A stretch of DNA of 20,868 nucleotides from a virus (IMGVR_UViG_3300043420_001458:1-20868), one strand, 5' to 3'; positions 14,581 to 20,846 are shown, numbered from the stretch's first letter. Translations and numbers: made by a program. Notes: generated by a model not told the origin, from the letters alone.

Positions 14581-14584
14581 GCTG

Positions 14585-14590
14585 TATAAT
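14585..14590 (+). promoter_or_regulatory. -10 element of the helicase gene
   Basis: TATAAT seven bases before the ATG at 14597. No good -35 lies 16-18 bases upstream; the 22-base element may stand in for it. The likely start of transcription falls on or within a base or two of the ATG. Confidence 0.5.
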
Positions 14591-14596
14591 TTTCTC

Positions 14597-15841
14597 ATGA
14601 TCAACAAACCAATGATTGAACTTCGTCCTCACCAGCGTCGCTCCTTGACTGCTATGGAGCGTTATGTACTTGGTCAACTTGTCATGCCCACAGGTGCTGG
14701 CAAGACTCTTGTAATGATCTTTGATGCGATCCGCCAGTTTCAGCAGGATCATCATCAGACCATCGTGGTTGTTGCTCCGCGCATCCTGCTTGCATCTCAA
14801 CTGTGCTCTGAGTTTCTTGAGCACATCGACAACTCTCATGTGATGCATGTGCACAGTGGTGAAACTGAGCACTTTAGCACAACTAACCCAAAAAAGATGG
14901 TTGCATGGACAAGTATTGCTGAAGGACATAAATTGATCTTTACAACTTACAACTCCCTGCACAAAGTTCAACAGTCTGGCATCAAGGTAGACACAATCTA
15001 CTTTGATGAAGCACACAACAGTGTCAAGAAGTCTTTCTTTGAATCGACCGAATACTTTTCTCAGAATGCAGATCGTTGCTACTACTTTACGGCAACTCCG
15101 AAGCATTCTCATACCTACAAAAAACCAGGTATGAATGACTCGCGGGTTTATGGTCAGGTTATTATGAATGTCCCTGCACCTGAACTAATCAACAATGGTT
15201 CGATTCTTCCTCCTAAGATCAACCTACAACAGATCGATGCTGTGCGCGTCAAAGAGTTTGGTGCTGAGCGTGATTGCATGACTCTTCTTGATACGATTCT
15301 CAATGAGGATCATATGAAGAAGGTTCTGGTTGCTGCTCCCAACACCAAAGTTCTGATGCGGATGCTTGCCGAAACAGAATTCATGACCGAAGTTCAATCT
15401 TATGGTTATGATGTTCTCTGGATCACTGCAAAATATGGTGCATTCATCAACAATCAAAAAGTATCCCGTGAAGTATTCTTCAATACTCTGACCTCTTATG
15501 GCAAAGATCCCAACAAAAAGTTCATTCTCCTTCACTACAGCATTCTTTCTGAAGGTATCAACTGCCCTGGTCTTACTGCTTGTGTTCTGATGCGCAACAT
15601 GGATATGATTCAAATGTGCCAAACTGTTGGTCGGGTGATTCGCCTTAACCAAGATGATGTGAGTCGTATGAAATCTGGTGAACTGACTCCTGGTGATATT
15701 GACAACTACACTAAATCATTTGGTATTGTTCATGTTCCCATCTACAGCAACGTTGGTATTGCTACTGCTCGTCGGCTTCAGTCCATTGTTGATACAGTAT
15801 TCATCGATGGAGAACCTTGTATCTCTGAAATCAAACGCTAA
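14597..15841 (+). CDS. SF2 DEAH-type DNA/RNA helicase
   Basis: A 414-residue ATP-dependent helicase of the ResIII/DEAD-like type. Numbering from the ATG at 14597: Q-motif-like LRPHQ, Walker A MPTGAGKT (30-37), FDEAH (136-140), motif III FTATP (164-168) and motif VI QTVGRVIRL (342-350). It would unwind or remodel nucleic acid during replication or recombination. It lacks the extra N-terminal domain I associate with T4 UvsW, so I do not use that name. The frame runs back to a TTG at 14579, but that would put TATAAT inside the gene; ATG 14597 or 14612 is preferred. Its G+C (about 47-52% over sampled lines) is well above that of the cassette, suggesting a different origin. Its stop overlaps the next start (TAATG). 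Confidence 0.9.
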   Translation: MINKPMIELRPHQRRSLTAMERYVLGQLVMPTGAGKTLVMIFDAIRQFQQDHHQTIVVVAPRILLASQLCSEFLEHIDNSHVMHVHSGETEHFSTTNPKKMVAWTSIAEGHKLIFTTYNSLHKVQQSGIKVDTIYFDEAHNSVKKSFFESTEYFSQNADRCYYFTATPKHSHTYKKPGMNDSRVYGQVIMNVPAPELINNGSILPPKINLQQIDAVRVKEFGAERDCMTLLDTILNEDHMKKVLVAAPNTKVLMRMLAETEFMTEVQSYGYDVLWITAKYGAFINNQKVSREVFFNTLTSYGKDPNKKFILLHYSILSEGINCPGLTACVLMRNMDMIQMCQTVGRVIRLNQDDVSRMKSGELTPGDIDNYTKSFGIVHVPIYSNVGIATARRLQSIVDTVFIDGEPCISEIKR

Positions 15842-16053
15842 TGGAAATCTATCATCCTACAATTCTTGATCCAAAACCTCTTCCAAAATCATTTATTACT
15901 TCCGATGGATATGCTGGGGTTAACTATGAATCAAAACTAATGATTCTTTATCAAGGTAAACAACTTAAAGTTTGTAACACTTATAATAGTGCTATGAATT
16001 TTATCAAAAAACATAGGAGTACTTCTAAAAAAGGAACCGTATTTATCAAATGA
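15841..16053 (+). CDS. small hypothetical protein
   Basis: A 70-residue, basic protein I cannot name. It has a beta-rich middle (DGYAGVNYESKLMILYQGKQLKV) and a basic tail (KKHRSTSKKGTVFIK). The ATG overlaps the helicase stop as TAATG and its own stop overlaps the next ATG, so its translation is coupled on both sides. It may act with the helicase, but nothing in the sequence shows this. Confidence 0.6.
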   Translation: MEIYHPTILDPKPLPKSFITSDGYAGVNYESKLMILYQGKQLKVCNTYNSAMNFIKKHRSTSKKGTVFIK

Positions 16054-16253
16054 CTCGAACAAAATCAAAAATTGTTTATCTCACTCCTGTTTCTGCTGAA
16101 GCAAAAAGTCAATTTTATTTTGACATGTCTTTACTCCATTCTTGTCGTATACTAGAAGAAACTGAAGACTTGTATTATGTTGAGTCTATTACTAAGGGGT
16201 GTTCGTTTTGGATTCCTAAAATTGGTAATATGGATTGGAAGGTGGAAAAATAA
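16050..16253 (+). CDS. small hypothetical protein
   Basis: A 67-residue protein (MTRTKSKIVYLTPVSAEAKS...) with a short beta-rich pattern (DLYYVESI) and ending WKVEK. It overlaps the previous gene by four bases (ATGA). I recognise the style of a conserved small cyanophage protein but no function. Confidence 0.6.
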   Translation: MTRTKSKIVYLTPVSAEAKSQFYFDMSLLHSCRILEETEDLYYVESITKGCSFWIPKIGNMDWKVEK

Positions 16254-16256
16254 ATA
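16249..16256 (+). promoter_or_regulatory. possible late promoter (AATAAATA)
   Basis: It matches the relaxed octamer NATAAATA that I recall for cyanophage late promoters, and sits 20 bases before the start at 16276. The first base differs from the T4 consensus, and AT-rich DNA makes chance matches common. Confidence 0.25.
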
Positions 16257-16275
16257 AAAAAAATGCATTAGATAC

Positions 16276-16449
16276 ATGACTGAAAATCAAGAGAATGCAA
16301 TCAATCTCATTGTTGAGGGATTGTATTCTATTCGTCCAGAACTTAGAACAAGAGCAAAAAAGATGAATTGTGAACAAGAACTTGACGAAATCAAAGATGA
16401 CCTGTTAAAGTATCTGAATACAATTAGATGCTCGCATCTAAATAAGTAA
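16276..16449 (+). CDS. small acidic/helical hypothetical protein
   Basis: A 57-residue frame read directly from the DNA: MTENQENAINLIVEGLYSIR, then a PELRTRAKKM stretch and CEQELDEIKDDLLKYLN. It is helical throughout with alternating charge and starts 22 bases after the previous stop. Length, codon use and the tight fit between neighbours support a gene; function unknown. Confidence 0.55.
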   Translation: MTENQENAINLIVEGLYSIRPELRTRAKKMNCEQELDEIKDDLLKYLNTIRCSHLNK

Positions 16450-16461
16450 AAATTAAAGATT

Positions 16462-16707
16462 ATGACACCCATACAATCAACATTTCTTATCATATTTGGC
16501 ATTCTTGCCTATATGATCATTGTAGATGAGAATGTTGCAAAGTATATAATGTTATGGGTAGCAATTATTAAAGTAAATACTGAAAGAATTATTTGGATGA
16601 TTAGATTTCATCCAAATAATTTTGTAACTACTTGGTTACAAAACAGAAAGTATGCTAAAATTGCTAAAGAATTACAAGAAGAATTTTTATCAAAATCTGA
16701 CGAATAA
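16462..16707 (+). CDS. small membrane protein
   Basis: An 81-residue protein with a hydrophobic N-terminal segment (about 7-22, TFLIIFGILAYMIIV) and a second weaker one (about 26-40, AKYIMLWVAIIKV). The C-terminal half is soluble and basic then acidic (NRKYAKIAKELQEEFLSKSDE). It probably sits in the host inner membrane with its charged tail in the cytoplasm. No family recognised. Confidence 0.6.
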   Translation: MTPIQSTFLIIFGILAYMIIVDENVAKYIMLWVAIIKVNTERIIWMIRFHPNNFVTTWLQNRKYAKIAKELQEEFLSKSDE

Positions 16708-16750
16708 AAATGATTCTTATTCAAGTACACATTTTAAATTAAAACTAATT

Positions 16751-16975
16751 ATGGCACTATCTACGCAAACTTTAGAGCATCTTTTGGAAGCAGAATCTCA
16801 TATTCGTGCTGCTATTCGTGTCGCATCAACATCAGAAAAACCACTAGTAGTAAAACAACTTTCTCATCTTCTTCTTGATTTGGAGCAGTGTAAAAAAATT
16901 GAAGAGTTAATGGATATGCTAGAATCAAGAAAACCTGGGAGCAGTGGATCATTTGGAGCATTTTTTAATGAGTAA
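16751..16975 (+). CDS. small helical hypothetical protein
   Basis: A 74-residue protein starting MALSTQTLEHLLEAESHIRA. The frame extends back to 16652 inside the previous gene, but the ATG at 16751 gives a natural amphipathic helical start. Leu-rich helices (KQLSHLLLDLEQCKKIEELMDML) suggest a coiled-coil or small bundle; the tail is Gly/Ser-rich (GSSGSFGAFF). Function unknown. Confidence 0.6.
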   Translation: MALSTQTLEHLLEAESHIRAAIRVASTSEKPLVVKQLSHLLLDLEQCKKIEELMDMLESRKPGSSGSFGAFFNE

Positions 16976-16996
16976 AGAAATGTAACCCAAACATAA

Positions 16997-17042
16997 AATA
17001 AATATTAAAAAATCAGGTATTGTGAGTAAATACTGATATAAT
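16997..17042 (+). promoter_or_regulatory. regulatory gap: late-like octamer, imperfect palindrome, extended -10
   Basis: The 90-base gap holds AATAAATA (16997-17004), an imperfect inverted repeat TCAG-GTATT...AATAC-TGA (17013-17036), and directly after it TGATATAAT (17034-17042), an extended -10 that needs no strong -35. The palindrome would cover the -35 region, so an operator is plausible. Confidence 0.4.
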
Positions 17043-17065
17043 ATGTTAGCAAACGCACACAAACT

Positions 17066-17221
17066 ATGCAATTAACCAAAGAAGAATTTGAAGAACTTGA
17101 CTCTCTTCGCAGAGCAATTAATGAGTATCCAGCATCTGTTCATTGGGATAAAATGGAAAGATTTGGATACCTTATGGTTAAAAGTCTTGAAGGCAAATCT
17201 GATGTTAGACCAGTTGTTTGA
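17066..17221 (+). CDS. small hypothetical protein
   Basis: A 51-residue frame read directly: MQLTKEEFEELDSLRRAINE, then YPASVHWDKMERFGYLMVKS and a short tail SDVRPVV. It is helical and charged, and has the look of conserved small cyanophage proteins. It starts about 17 bases after the predicted transcription start of the promoter at 17034. Function unknown. Confidence 0.55.
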   Translation: MQLTKEEFEELDSLRRAINEYPASVHWDKMERFGYLMVKSLEGKSDVRPVV

Positions 17222-17288
17222 CCGTCATATGGTCAATTGACAAATTCTAAAATCACTATTAAACTGACAGAGTAATTTACAGTAAACA

Positions 17289-17534
17289 ATGACAACCAAA
17301 TTTCTTTATATCGTCGATCACTACGTTCCTTTTCCAAGTTCAGAATATGGTGGTGTTTGGAATGTAATTGCAGAGAATGATGATGAGTGTTTTGATCTCA
17401 TTACTGCTGAAGATAATGGAAACTTTGAAGAAAAGCATTATAGTATTTTGAGAGAAAATATTCTAAAGTCTGAATATTTTGAACTTCATTCTTCTGATCA
17501 AGAATCCCGTGTTGTTATGGAGTTTACTACCTGA
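17289..17534 (+). CDS. conserved small cyanophage protein
   Basis: An 81-residue protein with YIVDHYVPFPSSEYGGVWNV and then VIAENDDECFDLI. I recall this pattern from small proteins of cyanomyoviruses with no assigned role. It is acidic and probably a single alpha/beta domain. Its stop overlaps the next ATG (TGATG). The 67-base gap before it holds TTGACA (17237-17242) but no good -10. Confidence 0.65.
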   Translation: MTTKFLYIVDHYVPFPSSEYGGVWNVIAENDDECFDLITAEDNGNFEEKHYSILRENILKSEYFELHSSDQESRVVMEFTT

Positions 17535-17701
17535 TGCCAAATCATGTTGCTCAAACCAATCACATGCTTTCCCAGTTGAAACAGTTTTATTCTGATCGTA
17601 TTGATTCTCTTAAATCTGAAATTACAAAAAAACAAGAAGAAATAAATCAACTTAAAGACCAAATTGATTTAATTTCTAAAGGAAAAATTTACGATTGTTA
17701 A
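17534..17701 (+). CDS. small coiled-coil protein
   Basis: A 55-residue frame read directly from the DNA. After MPNHVAQTNHMLSQLKQFY, residues about 20-48 form a clear heptad pattern (IDSLKSEITKKQEEINQLKD), then a short tail ending KIYDC. It starts on the stop of the previous gene (TGATG), which supports coupled translation. It probably forms a dimer; function unknown. Confidence 0.55.
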   Translation: MPNHVAQTNHMLSQLKQFYSDRIDSLKSEITKKQEEINQLKDQIDLISKGKIYDC

Positions 17702-17704
17702 GTT

Positions 17705-17884
17705 ATGAGCAATGATGATCGACTTTATTCGATTGGTGTAGTTGAAGATTATTACATTGCTCGAATGGATGAACTTGTTGAACAAGAATTATTTGATGAT
17801 TCCAATGCTTTATTTGAAGAGTTTGTTATTGATGATGAACCGGATGAATGGATTTTTTTGAATGATTTAACAAATGTTTGTTGA
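17705..17884 (+). CDS. small acidic hypothetical protein
   Basis: A 59-residue, very acidic frame (MSNDDRLYSIGVVEDYYIAR, then ELVEQELFDDSNALFEEF and DDEPDEWIF). The strong negative charge is like that of DNA-mimic or binding-partner proteins of phages, but nothing more specific can be said. It starts three bases after the previous stop and overlaps the next gene by 11 bases. Confidence 0.5.
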   Translation: MSNDDRLYSIGVVEDYYIARMDELVEQELFDDSNALFEEFVIDDEPDEWIFLNDLTNVC

Positions 17885-18050
17885 AAAAACTGAAGTAATT
17901 TATCGAGGAATGTGTGGAATTATTCAATTTGTTGGTGATCAGTATGTTGTAATTAAACTCCCACCAAAACCTAGTAGAAATTCTCCATTACTTTTAGTTT
18001 ATAAAGAAAATCAAAGTGAAATTTTAATCATGAAGGAAAGTGAAAGATAG
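17874..18050 (+). CDS. small conserved cyanophage protein
   Basis: A 58-residue frame (MFVEKTEVIYRGMCGIIQFV, then GDQYVVIKLPPKPSR and LLLVYKENQSEILI). The alternating hydrophobic strands suggest a small beta-barrel; the opening resembles small conserved proteins I know from cyanomyoviruses. It overlaps the genes on both sides (11 bases before, 11 after). Function unknown. Confidence 0.55.
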   Translation: MFVEKTEVIYRGMCGIIQFVGDQYVVIKLPPKPSRNSPLLLVYKENQSEILIMKESER

Positions 18051-18264
18051 AAAAGTTAATAAAAGAAGTTACTGGAGAATCTGGGCAAAGGCACTTGGAC
18101 AAAAAGGATCTAAAAATGACAGAGAAGCAGATATCATTGCTATTGTACGGACTTTTATATTCATCACTTATCTTATCACTAATATTGCTATTGTTGCCAA
18201 CGCAGTAAGGCATTGGAATGATGTAGAATATCCAAGAGAAAATATAATTTGCACTAATAAATGA
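18040..18264 (+). CDS. small single-span membrane protein (GTG start)
   Basis: A 74-residue protein starting with GTG at 18040. A basic N-terminus (KDRKVNKRSYWRIWAKALGQ) is followed by one membrane segment (about 33-53, IAIVRTFIFITYLITNIAIV) and a polar tail. The WRIWAKALG...ADIIAIVRT pattern is familiar from cyanophages. No in-frame ATG exists. A positive-inside reading places the N-terminus in the cytoplasm. Function unknown. Confidence 0.65.
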   Translation: MKDRKVNKRSYWRIWAKALGQKGSKNDREADIIAIVRTFIFITYLITNIAIVANAVRHWNDVEYPRENIICTNK

Positions 18265-18473
18265 TAAACAAAAGAGTTTTAGAAATTCCATCCAAACCAT
18301 TTCATGAACTTTTTCCATATGCTTTAGAATGGTTTGTGAAGGAAAACAATAAAAAACTGCAACACACCGCTTACTTTCCCTACGATGACTACAGAAACGA
18401 ATACGCAAAACGACTTAAAGGAACTGGAGCAGAAAAAATCAGAAAGTTTAAAACACCTAAACGATCTGATTGA
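18261..18473 (+). CDS. small hypothetical protein
   Basis: A 70-residue basic protein (INKRVLEIPSKPFHELFPYA, then LEWFVKENNKKLQ and a Lys/Arg-rich end). It overlaps the previous gene by ATGA and overlaps the next gene out of frame by 89 bases, so its C-terminal third is encoded in DNA shared with another protein. That third is low in hydrophobic residues. Function unknown. Confidence 0.5.
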   Translation: MINKRVLEIPSKPFHELFPYALEWFVKENNKKLQHTAYFPYDDYRNEYAKRLKGTGAEKIRKFKTPKRSD

Positions 18474-18660
18474 TGATACTTTTTACGTAAAACAACAACG
18501 ATGGGGGACTTGGAATTCTTATGACAAAGATGGAAAAGAATTGGTCACATCTCTCACTGAAGAGCAATGTATATCAGCGACCCGTTTTATTCTTAAAGGA
18601 CGGCAGGAAGGTTTCTCTGAATCCAAATCTTATGAATCGGTTATCGGCGGAAAACTTTAA
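18385..18660 (+). CDS. conserved small cyanophage protein
   Basis: A 91-residue protein with an acidic helical N-terminus (LKELEQKKSESLKHLNDLID) and a conserved-looking C-terminal part, WGTWNSYDKDGKELVTSLTE followed by CISATRFILKGRQEGFS and GGKL at the end. I know this C-terminal pattern from cyanomyoviruses, without a function. The only Met in frame is the first, inside the previous gene, so the 89-base overlap seems real. The last gene before the 18661-18746 regulatory gap. Confidence 0.65.
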   Translation: MTTETNTQNDLKELEQKKSESLKHLNDLIDDTFYVKQQRWGTWNSYDKDGKELVTSLTEEQCISATRFILKGRQEGFSESKSYESVIGGKL

Positions 18661-18662
18661 GT

Positions 18663-18684
18663 AGACAGTTTGATAAGTGTCACA
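18663..18684 (+). repeat. 22-base upstream element, copy 2
   Basis: AGACAGTTTGATAAGTGTC and the following ACA match copy 1 (14533-14554) at 19 of 22 positions. Copy 2 is likewise followed by a hairpin and by TATAAT 31 bases after its last base. Confidence 0.65.
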
Positions 18685-18712
18685 TGAGGTCTTGTTTTAT
18701 TGACAGACCTCA
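18685..18712 (+). other. hairpin inside promoter spacer
   Basis: TGAGGTCT (18685-18692) and AGACCTCA (18705-18712) form an eight-base-pair perfect stem with a 12-base loop, followed by TTTAT. It could be a weak terminator for the genes before it or an operator, since it covers the promoter spacer. Confidence 0.5.
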
Positions 18713-18720
18713 TTTATAAT
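18692..18720 (+). promoter_or_regulatory. sigma70-like promoter
   Basis: TTGTTT (18692-18697), 17-base spacer, TATAAT (18715-18720). The -35 matches three of six bases plus the TTG core; the -10 is perfect. It would start transcription near 18727, ahead of an excellent ribosome site. Confidence 0.55.
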
Positions 18721-18746
18721 ATGTACATCTAAAGGAGGTAAATGCC

Positions 18747-19139
18747 TTGGGTATGTTTGATTATTTCAGATCTTCATATGATCTGGGGGAACAATTTACT
18801 AATGTAGTGTGTCAAACCAAAGACATTGAAGATGGTATTGGTGGCACCATGACTGACTATTGGTTAGATCCTATTGGTCAGTTATGGTATCCAAGTTATC
18901 GTGACACTCATACTTTTGAAGAGATTAAAGAAGATGATCCAAGGTATAATGAAAGTGGATTTTTGAACTTTGAATGGGTGCCTACTGGCAAGCATGGTAA
19001 ATATCAACCATGTCTAATTACAAAGTATATTGAAATACATCCCGAAGGATGGGAAGGTAAATGGGAAGACTGGCCTCGGTTGCGATTACACTTTAGATAT
19101 GGTAAACTAAAAGATTATATGGATGTAACTGGACGATGA
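18747..19139 (+). CDS. conserved cyanophage protein of unknown function (TTG start)
   Basis: A 130-residue protein beginning MGMFDYFRSSYDLGEQF. The start is TTG at 18747: AAAGGAGG (18731-18738) gives eight bases of spacing, against 14 to the ATG at 18753 and three to an out-of-frame ATG at 18742. The middle has QTKDIEDGIGGTMTDYWLDP, probably a beta-rich fold, and a Trp/Gly-rich end (GWEGKWEDWPRLRLHFRYGK). The N-terminus GMFD with a following Cys-containing strand (NVVCQTKD) is a pattern I recall in phage and cyanobacterial proteins with no assigned role. First gene of the last operon. Confidence 0.7.
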   Translation: MGMFDYFRSSYDLGEQFTNVVCQTKDIEDGIGGTMTDYWLDPIGQLWYPSYRDTHTFEEIKEDDPRYNESGFLNFEWVPTGKHGKYQPCLITKYIEIHPEGWEGKWEDWPRLRLHFRYGKLKDYMDVTGR

Positions 19140-19327
19140 AAACTTCTACTGCTATTGGTGTTGCTTTTGGTGCAATTATTATTGCTGTTGGTGGGCTATT
19201 ATTTGAAGCATGGTTACTTGGACTTATTCTGTCTTGGTTTGGTGTATCCTTGACTTTCTGGCAGAATTTTGTTATTGTGGGTCTTGCTAATATGATTTTC
19301 AAAAACACTGGAGTATCTTCTAAATGA
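19136..19327 (+). CDS. small membrane protein
   Basis: A 63-residue, very hydrophobic protein with segments at about 5-22 (glycine-rich, IGVAFGAIIIAVGGLLF) and 27-54 (LLGLILSWFGVSLTFWQNFV and beyond), so two or three membrane spans. It overlaps genes on both sides by four bases (ATGA). It may pair with the membrane-anchored protein downstream. Confidence 0.6.
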   Translation: MKTSTAIGVAFGAIIIAVGGLLFEAWLLGLILSWFGVSLTFWQNFVIVGLANMIFKNTGVSSK

Positions 19328-19728
19328 AAAACCAAAACGGATTTATTGAACCTGTTATTGCTCTATCGGCAATTGGTATTATCGTTGTTGCTGGTCTCAT
19401 CTTTATTGGTGGCCCACAATATAATGTGTGGCAACAATCTCTTTCTGGTAAAGCAGAACTTCAAAAGGCAGAATATACTCGCCAGGTAGCAGTGCTTGAA
19501 GCACAAGCAAAGAAAGATTCAGCAAAGCAACTTGCTGATGCTGAAATCATCCGTGCTACTGGTGTTGCTAAGGCAAACCAAATTATTGGTGAGAGTTTGA
19601 AGGATAATCCTGCTTATCTTCAGTATCTGTGGATCACAGAAGGTGAGAAAGATTCTAACCGCACTGTGTATATGATTCCCAGTAATGGTGGTGCTCCTAT
19701 CCCCACATTTGATATCCAAGGAAAATGA
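19324..19728 (+). CDS. membrane-anchored SPFH/prohibitin-like tail protein
   Basis: A 134-residue protein with one N-terminal membrane segment (about 10-29) and a long charged helix (43-90) rich in Ala, Lys and Glu. The stretch KQLADAEIIRATGVAKANQI followed by SLKDNPAYLQYLWI resembles the C-terminal helix of SPFH-domain proteins (prohibitin, HflC, stomatin), where it drives oligomer assembly. The SPFH domain itself is missing, so this is a reduced form: anchor plus oligomerisation helix. The end (RTVYMIPSNGGAPIPTFDI) is also SPFH-like. It lies between a membrane protein and small soluble genes. In the host it may form a membrane ring or interfere with HflKC/prohibitin; this is inference. Confidence 0.65.
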   Translation: MKNQNGFIEPVIALSAIGIIVVAGLIFIGGPQYNVWQQSLSGKAELQKAEYTRQVAVLEAQAKKDSAKQLADAEIIRATGVAKANQIIGESLKDNPAYLQYLWITEGEKDSNRTVYMIPSNGGAPIPTFDIQGK

Positions 19729-19931
19729 CTGAAAGATCTCAAAGATTTATGAGTATGATATGGGAAGAGCGTAATAATGGTGCTGATACTGAAGAAAAAT
19801 TAGTATCTTCTATTCTTCGTATTGTATCAGAAAATATTCAATCTTATTCTGCTCAAGATGGTAGAATTGTATTGGATAAAAAAGATTTACTTAAACTATC
19901 CGAAGAATTAAATGAAACTAATCACATTTAA
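19725..19931 (+). CDS. small acidic helical protein
   Basis: A 68-residue protein (TERSQRFMSMIWEERNNGAD, then EEKLVSSILRIVSENIQSY and KKDLLKLSEELNE). It is helical and acidic, and overlaps its neighbours by four and 20 bases. No family recognised. Confidence 0.55.
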   Translation: MTERSQRFMSMIWEERNNGADTEEKLVSSILRIVSENIQSYSAQDGRIVLDKKDLLKLSEELNETNHI

Positions 19932-20301
19932 GCATCGTTATGATTATGGTCATGACTGGTATGTTCAAATCCTACATACAAAAAATTGGGCACTGTTTCA
20001 AGCATCTGTAAGTTGGAATGATTATGCCAGTTGGCCATATCTACAGATCAAATCTGGATGTGGTAGCACGTTGAGTATTATGTTCTGGGCATACCGATTC
20101 GGTATTGATGTTGGAATTATTGAAAGAACATGGAACTGGGATTACATGGAAGATAGTGAGATTAAGGAAGAGAAAGATCAATATAAGGATTGGGTAGAAT
20201 ATTATTATCCCGAAGAGGTTAATCCATCTCCAGAAGATTGTATGCCGCCTTGGGGTCATAGTGATCTAGAATACCTTGCTAAGAATAGAGAAGATGTTTA
20301 G
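19912..20301 (+). CDS. hypothetical cyanophage protein
   Basis: A 129-residue, aromatic-rich protein (KHRYDYGHDWYVQILHTKNW, then SWPYLQIKSGCGSTLSIMFW and acidic KEEKDQYKDWVEYYYPEE). The first half looks like a beta-sheet domain; the second is acidic and Pro-rich. It overlaps the previous gene by 20 bases and the next by eight. I do not know a function; the style is that of small conserved cyanophage proteins. Confidence 0.6.
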   Translation: MKLITFKHRYDYGHDWYVQILHTKNWALFQASVSWNDYASWPYLQIKSGCGSTLSIMFWAYRFGIDVGIIERTWNWDYMEDSEIKEEKDQYKDWVEYYYPEEVNPSPEDCMPPWGHSDLEYLAKNREDV

Positions 20302-20677
20302 CACACCATTAAAAGGAACCCATCCGAATAAAACTAAGATGAACTGGTGGGAGTATTGGATTGGTCATTGTTGGATGACAGGATGGCAGAGTATCCGCTC
20401 CAACTTCCGAGTATGGGTAGATCTCATGGGATCAAACTATGAGAATTGGAATCTTCTTAGCACAGTAGAAGATCCAGAACAAGAATGTCTTGAATGGTTC
20501 TGGGCAGGTTTAGTTGAGGATGATGTTTATCCTAAAGAGTTTCTTGAATATCTGATGCAAATGGTTGATGATATTGAAACTGGAAAAGAAAAAGTAGTTC
20601 CACTTGATGAGGACTTCTTTGATAGAATAAAAGAACTTGTAAAAGATGTGGAGTTAGATGATGAAGAACCTACCTGA
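20294..20677 (+). CDS. hypothetical cyanophage protein
   Basis: A 127-residue protein beginning MFSTPLKGTHPNKTKMNWWE. A TTG 18 bases earlier is in frame, but the ATG at 20294, after AGAGAAG, is preferred. It is rich in Trp in the first half (NWWEYWIGHCWMTGWQS) and acidic at the C-terminus (VKDVELDDEEPT). Function unknown. Confidence 0.6.
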   Translation: MFSTPLKGTHPNKTKMNWWEYWIGHCWMTGWQSIRSNFRVWVDLMGSNYENWNLLSTVEDPEQECLEWFWAGLVEDDVYPKEFLEYLMQMVDDIETGKEKVVPLDEDFFDRIKELVKDVELDDEEPT

Positions 20678-20846
20678 TAAAAAACAACTGGATATTATGT
20701 GGACAGTGGCAACCAGTGGCGCTTTGGAAACTGGCACACGCCCTCACTATGGATTCGCAGATCTGCTGTATGATTACCTCGCAGACAATCTCAAAAACAA
20801 ATACGGAGTTGAACTCTGCTATGAGAAAGGTGATCGTCAAACCTAA
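20658..20846 (+). CDS. small hypothetical protein
   Basis: A 62-residue protein (MKNLPDKKQLDIMWTVATSG, then HYGFADLLYDYLADNLKNKY). Two adjacent ATGs (20658 and 20661) are possible starts. It overlaps the gene before by 20 bases and the next by 26. Function unknown. Confidence 0.55.
   Translation: MMKNLPDKKQLDIMWTVATSGALETGTRPHYGFADLLYDYLADNLKNKYGVELCYEKGDRQT

Noticed and set aside
14579-14596. TTG start for the helicase at 14579
   Set aside because: It would put the TATAAT promoter element inside the coding region, and the extra residues (MLYNFL) do not resemble helicase N-termini.
14531-15112. 193-residue frame on the - strand opposite the helicase
   Set aside because: It is a shadow of the helicase, is rich in Cys/His/Arg with no motif, and lacks a ribosome site.
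15224-15652. 142-residue frame on the - strand opposite the helicase
   Set aside because: Antisense shadow; composition is irregular and no start signal is seen.
14597-15841. Naming the helicase uvsW
   Set aside because: The core motifs are those of any SF2 helicase, and the extra N-terminal domain of T4 UvsW as I remember it is missing.
17237-17265. TTGACA with TAAACT as a promoter for the gene at 17289
   Set aside because: The -10 matches only four of six bases, so I left it out as a feature.
18028-18408. 126-residue frame on the - strand
   Set aside because: It lies opposite small + strand genes with familiar patterns; Cys/Ser/Phe-rich shadow composition.
19324-19410. N-terminus NGFIEP...hydrophobic as a type IV pilin signal
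   Set aside because: The Glu is at +3, not +5, after the Gly, and the rest of the protein is a charged coiled coil, not a pilin.
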